Of a DNA stretch of 25,073 nt, positions 14,542-22,963 are shown in pieces (the stretch's first letter is position 1; the number at the start of each line of letters is the position of its first letter). Origin of the DNA: Bacteroidales bacterium (GTDB lineage Bacteria; Bacteroidota; Bacteroidia; Bacteroidales; UBA7960); NCBI GenBank assembly GCA_007131125.1, contig SLRE01000026.1, positions 1 through 25,073 on the forward strand. Reading direction: 5' to 3'. The position numbers and the translations under genes are program-made. Under the pieces are notes generated by a model, which saw nothing but the letters and a program-made list of their open reading frames with translations, made no database searches and had not been told where the DNA came from.

Positions 14542-17262
14542 TCAGGGCGCATTAAGGTTTCCAAGAAAAAAGCAGACAACCCGGTTATCTTTTCCGGTAA
14601 CGAGGTTCCAGGTTTGATCCTGCATCAGGGATTCAAGAAAGAAAGGCTGGTCTCCCGAAAGCGGAAAGTTCCGGACCATTTTTCCACCGGTATCAAACAA
14701 AAAAACTTTTTCCCGGGCAGAGGTCGTCAGGCCGATAAAGGTTTTGTCGCCTGCATGCAGAAGTTCAGGAGCCCGGTCAATGGCATAAAACATGGGCTGA
14801 GAGACAACTTTTTCAGCAAGATGGTTGAAAATTTTCAGAGAGTCTGCTTCCAGGAAAATAAACAAATGCCCTTCTTGCTGTTTCGGCTCATGAACAAGAA
14901 AGTGATGACCGGGCTGCAGGGTATCCAGGCGGTATTCATATACTTTTGCATCGGGATGAATTTCGAATACCTCTCCGGTATCTCCGGAGGCGACAAACCT
15001 TGGGTTGTCGTCATGAATGGTAAAAACAGGATTTTGTGCTGCCAGTTTTACTTCCTGCTCCACAGAAAGTCGAACCCCTCCCCTGCGGTTCAGAAAAACA
15101 GGTTTTCCGTTTTCTTTCACCCCCACAAGGTAATCTCGGTTTCTCAGCCTGAGAAACTGCATAGGCCTTTCCAGGATTTTTGAAAGCTGTGGACGTTGCC
15201 AGCCGGAAACCTGTTTGCCCCTGATGTCGAAATTGTAAATCCGGCGATCTTCCGCGGGCACAAGCAAACGGTAGTCCTTGTTGTTGTCATAGTCAAAAAC
15301 AGCCATACCGGCAGCGGCAGCCGATGGCAGTCGAATGGGATAACCGCTGACGTAATTGCCGTTGCGGTCGATAAGGTGAAGGTAATTTCGTGTATTGAAA
15401 AGGTACTGATAGCGGTTGTTCCGGTAAAAATCCACCTGATAGATATCCGAAACCGCAGGACCGGAAATTTCCTTTTTCCATAAAATGTTGCCAAAACGGT
15501 CGATCAGGTAAAGGTTGTTTTCCTCATCCTGCACCACAATCTCACGGGAGTTGTCATTATGGTTAAATACGCTGTATGGACGGGTATGCAAAGGGGCATC
15601 CAGTGCGGTTTCCCAAATGGGCTCGGGCAGTCCTGACAGCGGACGCTGGTCTTTTTGCACGGAACCGTAACTGAAAAACATCCCGGGCTGATGATATACA
15701 AATTCCAGTGCAAGGTTTTGCAGGTGCACTCCTTCAGAGGCCAAAAGCCTGAAAATATTGCGTGCCGGGGCTGTCAGCCTGTCTTCCTTTAAGGCCATCA
15801 AGCCAGGGATATTCAGATAATAAGCCAAATTGGCCCTGGAGTGCATGAAACTTATAGTTTCACGGTGGCGGGAATCGGAAGAAAGCATCTGCCCATATTG
15901 TTTCTGCATCAGGTACCTGTTGATGAGTCCCCGGGAACTGGCTGCTACCACCACAGAATCCAAAACACAATACCAGGAATAATTTTCCTCAAGCATGCCC
16001 CGGGTCAAAGCCGGAACAAGACCCCTGTAGGCCGTCCTGTAAACAACATAATCAAAAACCGTATCTGTGGCCTCCACCAGGGGTTGTTCCCCCTCAAAAG
16101 CTTTGGACAGAAGCTTCCTCAAAGAGTCGGGCTGCGCCAGCCGTTGCAGAAAAAGCCTTGAACTGTCGGCACTTTCGCCCGGCATATATGAAATGGCGGT
16201 TGCGGCCTCCAGTGGTTTTCCTGGCTCCGATACCTTTTCAACAATTCCGAGGTAGGGATTAAGAATGGCCTCCAGCTCATCAGTGCCGGCAGAAAGCCTG
16301 CTACCCGAATGAATGACAGCCCTGGAATGGTCTTCTGCCGAAAGAAACGAAAAAGCCATTACCTTGGAGGGCAGGTAGTTGGTCAGGATATGTTCACGGG
16401 AAGGAGTAGTTTGAAACCCCTCAAAAAAAGTATCCCCTCCAGGTATCATAAACCCGTTAAGTCTTAACTCCTTCTCCTGCCAGGAAAGGTCCCATGACAG
16501 CCATCCCCCAAAACGGCGGCAGGGAAAAAACGGGATATCCACGGTGTCTGTCATCATTTCCAGCACCCTGCAGATGCGGTCTCCCCTTAAAAATAGGTTG
16601 TCGGCTCCTGTGGCAGAGGCGTTGCGAAGGCGGTCAAAGCCCGCGTCATCCTGAATGCTGCGCTCAGAGTAAAATTGTGCAATGGCATGCTCAAGCAGCC
16701 TTTGGTTGTACCCCATCAGCAACGAACCTTTGAAATAGGAATAATAAAAAGGTTTTTCGCCCGTACCGCCTGAATAAATATGGGCATCAAGGTAAGGATA
16801 ACTTTCAGGGGAATCCTCAATAAAACCATGCTCTTCCAGGATTTCAAAAAAAGTTCTTTCGCGCATATGCCGGGGCAGGCGAAGGTTAAGAAGTACAGGG
16901 GATACGCCCCTGGTATCAGGATGAAGGGAAAGCAGCAGGCGGGTGTCCTGAAATGCTTCCAATAATTTTGGGTTTTTAGCTGCCAGAGAGTCCAGCTGAT
17001 AAAGGTGGGGGATAATTTCATCCAGAAAATCCGATCCGGTTTTTCCTTCTCCCGGGGGAAGGCTCTCGGACAGTCGTGAAGCCATATCTGAAGGGTCTTT
17101 CAGGTCAAGCAGCAGATAAGCATCTGCCGGAACAAAGGAGTAAATATCGATGGTGGCAAGACGAGTCCTTTCCTGCAGATGGTTGAGCAAAAACCACAGC
17201 CCTGTTAGCAAAACAATAACCGAAATAATAATGGCCCAGGTTACTCCGGAAATTCTGTACAT
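14542..17262 (-). CDS. Membrane-anchored 906-residue protein, DUF3352-like with propeller-like C-terminus
   Basis: This 906-residue protein has one N-terminal membrane helix (about residues 8-27), so it is probably anchored with the bulk outside the cytoplasm. From about residue 35 (IYSFVPADAYLLLDLKDPSD) to about 540 it resembles the DUF3352-type layout seen in uncharacterised Bacteroidota proteins. From about 555 to 906 it becomes a repeating beta pattern: REIVVQDEENNLYLIDRFGNILWKKEI, YLHLIDRNGNYVSGYPI, RRIYNFDIRGKQVSGW and HPDAKVYEYRL, which looks like WD40- or PQQ-type propeller blades. No catalytic motif is visible. It starts 7 bases after the MgtC-type gene stop and follows the subtilase gene, so all three are probably co-transcribed. 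Function unknown. Confidence 0.75.
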   Translation of the reverse strand: MYRISGVTWAIIISVIVLLTGLWFLLNHLQERTRLATIDIYSFVPADAYLLLDLKDPSDMASRLSESLPPGEGKTGSDFLDEIIPHLYQLDSLAAKNPKLLEAFQDTRLLLSLHPDTRGVSPVLLNLRLPRHMRERTFFEILEEHGFIEDSPESYPYLDAHIYSGGTGEKPFYYSYFKGSLLMGYNQRLLEHAIAQFYSERSIQDDAGFDRLRNASATGADNLFLRGDRICRVLEMMTDTVDIPFFPCRRFGGWLSWDLSWQEKELRLNGFMIPGGDTFFEGFQTTPSREHILTNYLPSKVMAFSFLSAEDHSRAVIHSGSRLSAGTDELEAILNPYLGIVEKVSEPGKPLEAATAISYMPGESADSSRLFLQRLAQPDSLRKLLSKAFEGEQPLVEATDTVFDYVVYRTAYRGLVPALTRGMLEENYSWYCVLDSVVVAASSRGLINRYLMQKQYGQMLSSDSRHRETISFMHSRANLAYYLNIPGLMALKEDRLTAPARNIFRLLASEGVHLQNLALEFVYHQPGMFFSYGSVQKDQRPLSGLPEPIWETALDAPLHTRPYSVFNHNDNSREIVVQDEENNLYLIDRFGNILWKKEISGPAVSDIYQVDFYRNNRYQYLFNTRNYLHLIDRNGNYVSGYPIRLPSAAAAGMAVFDYDNNKDYRLLVPAEDRRIYNFDIRGKQVSGWQRPQLSKILERPMQFLRLRNRDYLVGVKENGKPVFLNRRGGVRLSVEQEVKLAAQNPVFTIHDDNPRFVASGDTGEVFEIHPDAKVYEYRLDTLQPGHHFLVHEPKQQEGHLFIFLEADSLKIFNHLAEKVVSQPMFYAIDRAPELLHAGDKTFIGLTTSAREKVFLFDTGGKMVRNFPLSGDQPFFLESLMQDQTWNLVTGKDNRVVCFFLGNLNAP

Positions 17263-17269
17263 AAAAACC

Positions 17270-18541
17270 TCATATTATAAACAAAACAAGAATGCCGTTG
17301 AGCAGGCTGATGGCTCCCAGCCCCAGAAGTACCATTATCCGCAGCTTACGCCCGGCAATAAAAGCAGCATAAGCGGTTTTGATGATATTGTTGCTGATGA
17401 TTGCCTGCATGGTGGCCATGGCAATGGCCGTTGAAGAAACATCGAATTTTCCCTGGAAAAGGTTGAGCAAAAAAGGATCAATATCGGTTACCCCCACCAT
17501 CCATGAAAGTATATTCAAACCTCTGATACCAAAAGATTCAATCACAAAATGGGTAATAAAGGAAAAGGCCACGAACAACAGGGTAAAAATCATGGCCACT
17601 TTAAACTCAAGGGGGTTTTTATCAAAAGTCTCAACCTTTTCGGGCCGGTCTTTGCCAACCACATAGCGGTAATGGTAAAAAACGGCTACCCCAACTGAAA
17701 AAACCACCAGAATCAGAAAATAAGGGGTGAGCATTTTCCCTAAGGACAGGTTAAAAATATACATCAGCACCAGAATGCGCAGGTACATCATGGCAATAGC
17801 CAGAATAATGGCCGTGGCATACCTTGGGGTATCACCGGTAATTTTGCGGCTTTTGCGGGCCATGATGATGGTGGTGGCCGTACTGCTGTAAATCCCTCCC
17901 AGAATACCGGATATCAGGATGCCAGAATCACGGAATACAAATTTTCGCAGCAGGTAGCTCATGTAAGAAATGGCCGAAATCACCACCACCGCCAGCCAAA
18001 TGTTAAAGGGGGTCAGGTCCAGGAAAGGAACAAAAGGCTCATTGGGTACAATGGGAAGCACCACCCCTGCAATGGCAAGGAATTTGGCCAGGGTGGTAAA
18101 CTCATCCTTGTCGAACTTCCTGGAAACTTCCACGAAGCTTTTTTTCATCTCTGTGAAAATCAACACCGTAACCACAACCAGGATGTACAACCAGGCCGGC
18201 TGGGTGATTACCAGGGGGGGGATACAATAGGTAATGAGTGCCACCACAATGGTGGTAATTCCATATTCCCCGAAACTCACCATTTTTTTCCAGTAATAAA
18301 TGGCCAAAAAGCCGGAGATGACCAATCCCCCGCCAAGGTAAGGGATCATGGTGACGGGTTCAAAGATATAAAGCAGGTATCCCAATATGCCGATAAAAGT
18401 AAAGGTGCGGTCGGTCCCAAAGATGCGCATCTCCTCCTTTTCCGAATGTAACCGCCTCAGGGCAAGACCAATGATCAGCGAAAAGATGGTTACCAGGATA
18501 AAGTGCAGCAGCTTTTCAGGTATAAAATCAACAAAATCCAT
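17270..18541 (-). CDS. MgtC/SapB-DUF4010 integral membrane protein
   Basis: This 423-residue protein has about a dozen predicted membrane helices. The N-terminal quarter has the MgtC/SapB-like layout: FSLIIGLALRRL, then DRTFTFIGILGYLL, and a string of helices. From about residue 185 to the end it fits DUF4010: GILGGIYSSTATTIIMARKS, FSFITHFVIESFGIRGLNILSWMVGVTDIDPFLLNL and STAIAMATMQAIISNNIIKTAYAA. MgtC proteins of pathogens affect magnesium-limited growth and F1Fo ATP synthase; whether that applies to this fusion is unknown. It lies 17 bases after the subtilase stop and 7 bases before the 906-residue protein, with no terminator in either gap. Confidence 0.85.
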   Translation of the reverse strand: MDFVDFIPEKLLHFILVTIFSLIIGLALRRLHSEKEEMRIFGTDRTFTFIGILGYLLYIFEPVTMIPYLGGGLVISGFLAIYYWKKMVSFGEYGITTIVVALITYCIPPLVITQPAWLYILVVVTVLIFTEMKKSFVEVSRKFDKDEFTTLAKFLAIAGVVLPIVPNEPFVPFLDLTPFNIWLAVVVISAISYMSYLLRKFVFRDSGILISGILGGIYSSTATTIIMARKSRKITGDTPRYATAIILAIAMMYLRILVLMYIFNLSLGKMLTPYFLILVVFSVGVAVFYHYRYVVGKDRPEKVETFDKNPLEFKVAMIFTLLFVAFSFITHFVIESFGIRGLNILSWMVGVTDIDPFLLNLFQGKFDVSSTAIAMATMQAIISNNIIKTAYAAFIAGRKLRIMVLLGLGAISLLNGILVLFII

Positions 18542-18558
18542 GGCTTATAAAAAATAAT

Positions 18559-21411
18559 CTATTCACGCTTTATCACCATTTTGGTGAAGCTATTCAGTCC
18601 ATCGGAAACCCGCAGCAAATAAGCCCCCCTGGGCAGATCAGCAACAGAAACGGGCATGGTCTGCTTATTACCCTCCGACAAGTCTTTGCTGAAGGATTTT
18701 ACAAGCTTACCCTGCATGTTATATAAATGAATGTAATGAACTCCTTTGGTTTCAGGAAAAATCTGCAACTGAAAATGATCTGCGAAAGGATTGGGAAAAA
18801 CCTTTATGGATGTCTCTCCAGAGGATTCGGGTGCAATCACTGTTGTGGGGTCATCCACCCCGTGATACCAGTCATAAGCTGCCGATGCGCTGCTTTCCAG
18901 GTCGGAAAGATGATCGCCGGCCAGCAGGGCAAAAGCAATGGTCAGGGTATCACCCGGGGCTAAATTAAAGGGACCGGTGCTCAACAGGGTGGAAACATCA
19001 TTGTCTTTGTCGAATACTCCGGCATTGATGCGGTTGCTTTTCAGTGCGGTATATTTTTCAAAACCTGTAAACCCGTTGCTGATATTGATGCTACCGCCGA
19101 AGCCCTTGTTGTCGAATGCATAATGCCTTACCCCTCCTTCGGTGAGCAACTGCACACCCGTATAACTTCCTCCCGCAGCAGAATAGGCATAACCCATCCG
19201 GTTAACAGCATCAAAGGTGGCCCGGTGCTGCTTGTTGTCCCGGATGATCCAGTCGGCAAAAAAACCGGCATAAAAGCTTTGGAAAGGAGCCTGACTTGTA
19301 TTGACAATATGATATTCCAGCACAAAAAATTTATCATTGGGGGCCTCCTCCATAAAATAGGCATGGTAATCAACTGCCAGGTCCAGGGCAAAAACCCCGG
19401 CATTGGCATCATTAAATTTTCCGGAAATGTGTACATCCGCTTCGGTTGAACCTTCCACCAGGCTGGCATTATCCAGGGAGTGCAAAAACTGGTTAAACGA
19501 ACCCTCCACTGCCCCGTAAATGTTGTCTACCACCTGGCTGGTACTGGCTCCCATAATGATACCGGCGCATTTGATCAGGGACAAGCCCTCGTCGTAAATA
19601 AGTCCCACCCCCTGATTATAATTGGGATAATTGTGCCCCACGGTGCCTTTTGAAGTAATGGTGGTGTGCAGGCGGTTGGCATGAACGTTAACAAAATCCA
19701 CATTGAGGGTAATGCTGAATATCTGCCGTCCGGCATATTCCCCTTCATCATCCTCAAACTCTATCATAAATACCACTTCCTCACTTGGTGGCAGGCCTTC
19801 GAGAAGTTCAACCTGGAAGGGATGGTGAGTGTTGTCAACGGTTTCGTAGGTATCGATGGGGCCTAAAGCTACCACCGAATCCTGTATGTTCAGGTAGGGG
19901 GATTCAGAGGTAAGGTTGGCAGTGATATTGCCGGTGGGAGCCAGAAGGTTCTGGAAAAAGGCTGCCATGGGCATAACGTCTCCGGGCTGAAACTGCCCGT
20001 ATTCTTCTTCGGAAAACACATGGTCTACCAGCTGTATGTAAGGCATGTAGGTTTCGGTAAGTGCCCGGTAAATGTTGATCCTTCCGGTACCAAGAAGCCC
20101 GGCGTAAGGGAGATTGGCCGCAATGGTATCTATGTTGTCGGCGGTAACCTTCAGTTGGGCACCGATCTGCAGCGCCGAATATTCGGGAAAATGATCCCTG
20201 AGCAGGGCGGCAGCCCCCGAAACCACCGGGGCAGACATGGAAGTGCCGCTGGAACTGATGTACTGGCTGTTGGGCCAGGTAGAAATAATATTTGCACCGG
20301 GTGCCGATACATCCACATGGATGCCAAAGCTGGATTTCTCCCACTTTTCGTCATCAATATTGGTAGCGGCAATGCTCAGCGCATTTTCATAGGAGGCGGG
20401 ATAAAACGGAACCTGGTTGTTGGAGTTGCCCGCGGAGGCCACCACAACGGCATCCCGGTTTAAAACAGCATAATTCACGATATCTTGTCCGAACTGGCCT
20501 GCACCAATGCTGCCGCCCCAGGAGCAGTTTATGATTTGCGCCCCCTGATCGGCGGCATATACAATCCCTTCATAGGCTTTTACAAGCCGCCCGAATTCAT
20601 CGTCAATCTTTACCGGAAGAAATTTGGTATCAAACCCTACCCCGGCAATACCGGTATTGTTGTCGGCAGTGGCAGCCGCAATCCCTGAAACATGCACCCC
20701 GTGTGCATTGGCATTGTACTGAGGGTTGTTGTTTCCTTCCCCAAGATCCCATCCATAAAAGTTATCGACAAACCCGTCATTATCCGAATCTTCACCGTTG
20801 ATCGGGTCATCGTAATTGTACTTTATGGCTCCCACCAGGTCGGGATGATTCAGATCGGTACCCGTATCCACAATGCCCACAACCATATTGGTGTCGCCTT
20901 TGGTAATGCCCCATGCATCAAAAGCCTGAATATTTTCAAGATAATACTGTGCATCCACAAACGGATCGTCGGGAACATAATTCAATAAACCGGGAATATA
21001 GCGGGGTTGTGCATATTCAACATCTCCTGTGGCGTATAATGCATTAATGGCCTCTTCCAGGTTTTTATCTTCAGCAATGCTTACTTCATAAATCAGTGTA
21101 AGATCAACATAAGGCCGGCCGCTGGGGTGAAAGTCCTTATCGGGGGGCTGATGGTGTGGAAAAATCTGTTGAGGGGGCTGTGCACGGTATCGTGAAAGTA
21201 CCCGGTTGATGCTCTCCAGTTCAATGCTGTTGGTTTTTCCATAGGGTGCAGCCTCGGGAGTCAATTTAAAAATGATCTGCCCGGGCATGTATTCGTCAGG
21301 AGAAATGCCGGAAGGCATACTGAAAGTTTCCCTGGCACCCGCATTTACCTGTATTGGCAAAATAAAAACAGTAAGCAGAAAAAAACACAGAATGGGAAAG
21401 CCTTTTCTCAT
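18559..21411 (-). CDS. T9SS-secreted subtilisin-family (S8) serine protease
   Basis: This 950-residue protein starts with a signal peptide (MRKGFPILCFFLLTVFILPIQVNAGA). A pro-domain-like part (GQIIFKLTPEA and YEVSIAEDKNLEEAINAL) precedes a catalytic S8 domain: VDTGTDLNHPDL with D182, NAHGVHVSG with H237, ASAGNS with the oxyanion N329, and SGTSMSAPVVSG with S391. An acidic GEDSDNDGFVDNF loop probably binds calcium. A long beta-rich middle follows, and residues from about 866 (FPNPFADHFQLQI to RVSDGLNSFTKMVIKRE) form the type A T9SS sorting domain, so export to the cell surface is expected. Probable role is extracellular protein digestion. It leads the group with MgtC/DUF4010 and the 906-residue protein. 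Confidence 0.94.
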   Translation of the reverse strand: MRKGFPILCFFLLTVFILPIQVNAGARETFSMPSGISPDEYMPGQIIFKLTPEAAPYGKTNSIELESINRVLSRYRAQPPQQIFPHHQPPDKDFHPSGRPYVDLTLIYEVSIAEDKNLEEAINALYATGDVEYAQPRYIPGLLNYVPDDPFVDAQYYLENIQAFDAWGITKGDTNMVVGIVDTGTDLNHPDLVGAIKYNYDDPINGEDSDNDGFVDNFYGWDLGEGNNNPQYNANAHGVHVSGIAAATADNNTGIAGVGFDTKFLPVKIDDEFGRLVKAYEGIVYAADQGAQIINCSWGGSIGAGQFGQDIVNYAVLNRDAVVVASAGNSNNQVPFYPASYENALSIAATNIDDEKWEKSSFGIHVDVSAPGANIISTWPNSQYISSSGTSMSAPVVSGAAALLRDHFPEYSALQIGAQLKVTADNIDTIAANLPYAGLLGTGRINIYRALTETYMPYIQLVDHVFSEEEYGQFQPGDVMPMAAFFQNLLAPTGNITANLTSESPYLNIQDSVVALGPIDTYETVDNTHHPFQVELLEGLPPSEEVVFMIEFEDDEGEYAGRQIFSITLNVDFVNVHANRLHTTITSKGTVGHNYPNYNQGVGLIYDEGLSLIKCAGIIMGASTSQVVDNIYGAVEGSFNQFLHSLDNASLVEGSTEADVHISGKFNDANAGVFALDLAVDYHAYFMEEAPNDKFFVLEYHIVNTSQAPFQSFYAGFFADWIIRDNKQHRATFDAVNRMGYAYSAAGGSYTGVQLLTEGGVRHYAFDNKGFGGSINISNGFTGFEKYTALKSNRINAGVFDKDNDVSTLLSTGPFNLAPGDTLTIAFALLAGDHLSDLESSASAAYDWYHGVDDPTTVIAPESSGETSIKVFPNPFADHFQLQIFPETKGVHYIHLYNMQGKLVKSFSKDLSEGNKQTMPVSVADLPRGAYLLRVSDGLNSFTKMVIKRE

Positions 21412-21482
21412 GGGATGCCAGGATTTAGGGCAATAAAATTAACAAATTCAATTTATTAAAAAAACCGTGTAACCCTCCTTTT

Positions 21483-21944
21483 CTAAAATTCCGTCACCAT
21501 CTGTTCATAAAGCGGGATGTCTTCCAGAAAATCCCATTTTTGACCGCTTTCCTGACGTTTGCAGCAAAAATGTTTCAGCCCGTTGGTTACGGTTAAAAAG
21601 GCAACCCCAAAAGGAAGGTTATACCTTGCAATCTGGTCAAACACATCCTGGGTTATTTCAACGTGGGGGGCTTTGCATTCCACAATCATCAGGGGGCTGC
21701 CCGTTTTGGAGTAAATAATGGCATCGGCTCTTTTGGACAGGCGATGGTATTTCAGGGAAGCCTCCACGCTGATCAGTCCCTTTGGATAACCCTTATGACT
21801 GACCAACCAGCTGAGAAAATGCTGTCTTACCCACTCTTCAGGTGTGAGCACTACAAACCTGTTGCGAAACCCGTCGAAAATGTGCTTTTTTCCCTCCTTC
21901 TCAACCAGGCGAAAAGGGTAAGATGGCAAATTCAGTTGCTGCAT
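21483..21944 (-). CDS. Stand-alone HsdR N-terminal-type PD-(D/E)XK nuclease
   Basis: This 153-residue protein has the restriction-endonuclease-like core seen in the N-terminal part of type I restriction HsdR subunits, with nothing following it. VEASLKYH gives E61, ADAIIY gives D74, and MIVECKAP holds E89-x-K91. QIARY (Q104, Y108) matches the QxxxY motif of RecB-like nucleases. No helicase or methylase is present, so it is not a restriction system. I chose ATG 21944 because the longer upstream frame contains a promoter box (21985-21992). Small proteins of this kind are, to my knowledge, widespread in Bacteroidota. It diverges from amn and holA. Function is unknown. Confidence 0.85.
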   Translation of the reverse strand: MQQLNLPSYPFRLVEKEGKKHIFDGFRNRFVVLTPEEWVRQHFLSWLVSHKGYPKGLISVEASLKYHRLSKRADAIIYSKTGSPLMIVECKAPHVEITQDVFDQIARYNLPFGVAFLTVTNGLKHFCCKRQESGQKWDFLEDIPLYEQMVTEF

Positions 21945-21984
21945 ATATCCGTCAAATTCAAAATAACCGCATACCCGACCTGTG

Positions 21985-22014
21985 CAAATATAAGCTTTTG
22001 AATTGCACAAACAA
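21985..22014 (-). promoter_or_regulatory. Candidate promoter for the HsdR-N-like gene
   Basis: TATATTTG (21985-21992, minus strand) is an exact TAnnTTTG box with TTG (22012-22014) 19 bases upstream. It ends 40 bases before the ATG at 21944. It lies inside the longer open frame, which helps fix the start. Confidence 0.6.
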
Positions 22015-22114
22015 GCCCCAAAGCCCGATATAAAAGCAGGGAAATAGAACCAGGCATCTCTTTTTTTGTTAAAATAAAAAACCTGAAATCCCGGAGCGTT
22101 TAGGTTGCTTTCAT

Positions 22115-22122
22115 TATTTTTG
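22115..22122 (+). promoter_or_regulatory. Minus-7 box upstream of amn
   Basis: TATTTTTG matches TAnnTTTG and ends 35 bases before the amn ATG at 22158. No TTG sits at the usual distance upstream, so the minus-33 part is weak. It could drive the amn-holA-EVE-cvpA run. Confidence 0.4.
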
Positions 22123-22157
22123 CCCCGGGTGGAATATGTTTTTCTAAACCTTTTTTT

Positions 22158-22940
22158 ATGAAAACACGTGAAGAAATTGTTGAAGACTGGCTGCCGCGGT
22201 ATACAGGCACAAGTGCGGAAGAAATGGGCAAGTACATTTTGCTTACCAATTTTAACCAGTATGTAAATCTTTTTGCAGAATGGTATGATGTTCCGGTAAA
22301 AGGTTCTGACCGCATCATGCCCAGTGCCACCAAAGACAAAATCTCCATCATCAATTTCGGGATGGGTAGTGCCAATGCCGCAACCATTATGGACCTTTTA
22401 ACCAGCGTAAAACCCAAAGCAGTATTGTTTTTAGGCAAATGTGGGGGTCTGAAAAGGATCAACAACCTGGGCGACCTCATCCTGCCCATTGCAGCCATCA
22501 GGGGAGAGGGTACCTCCAATGACTATTTCCCGCCCGAAGTGCCTGCCCTGCCCGCCTTTAACCTGCAGAAAGCCGTTTCCACCAACATTCGCAACCACGA
22601 CAAAGATTACTGGACAGGTACTGTTTATACTACCAACCGCAGGGTTTGGGAACACGACGACCAGTTTAAAAACTACCTGAGGCGCATCCGCTGTATGGCC
22701 ATTGATATGGAAACCGCCACTATTTTTTCTGTGGGATTTTACAACCGCATACCTACAGGCGCCCTGCTGCTGGTTTCTGACCAACCCATGATCTCCACCG
22801 GAGTTAAAACAACCCGCAGCGACATGGAAGTTTCGGAAAAATTTGTCAACACGCACCTGAAAATCGGTGTGGATGCCCTGATGGAACTAATCAACAACGG
22901 CCTTACCGTAAGGCATCTGAAGTTTGATTACGACGATTAA
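22158..22940 (+). CDS. amn: AMP nucleosidase (short form)
   Basis: This 260-residue protein is the short Bacteroidota form of AMP nucleosidase, carrying only the nucleoside-phosphorylase-like catalytic domain of the longer E. coli Amn. Visible motifs are INFGMGSANAATIMDLL (63-79), VLFLGKCGGLKRINNLGDLILP (phosphate/ribose loop) and AIDMETATIFSVGF, the segment that in this superfamily places Met and Glu against the ribose. LLVSDQPM near the C-terminal part carries the base-side Asp. It splits AMP into adenine and ribose 5-phosphate, so it helps set the adenylate pool in the cytosol. It is followed by holA after 23 bases, suggesting shared transcription. Which allosteric control remains is unclear since the N-terminal regulatory domain is missing. 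Confidence 0.93.
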   Translation: MKTREEIVEDWLPRYTGTSAEEMGKYILLTNFNQYVNLFAEWYDVPVKGSDRIMPSATKDKISIINFGMGSANAATIMDLLTSVKPKAVLFLGKCGGLKRINNLGDLILPIAAIRGEGTSNDYFPPEVPALPAFNLQKAVSTNIRNHDKDYWTGTVYTTNRRVWEHDDQFKNYLRRIRCMAIDMETATIFSVGFYNRIPTGALLLVSDQPMISTGVKTTRSDMEVSEKFVNTHLKIGVDALMELINNGLTVRHLKFDYDD

Positions 22941-22963
22941 TAACCCTCTATTGTTTTTCGCCC

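Noticed and set aside
19904..20344. 146-residue frame inside the subtilase region
   Set aside because: Out-of-frame shadow of a gene with an intact catalytic triad.
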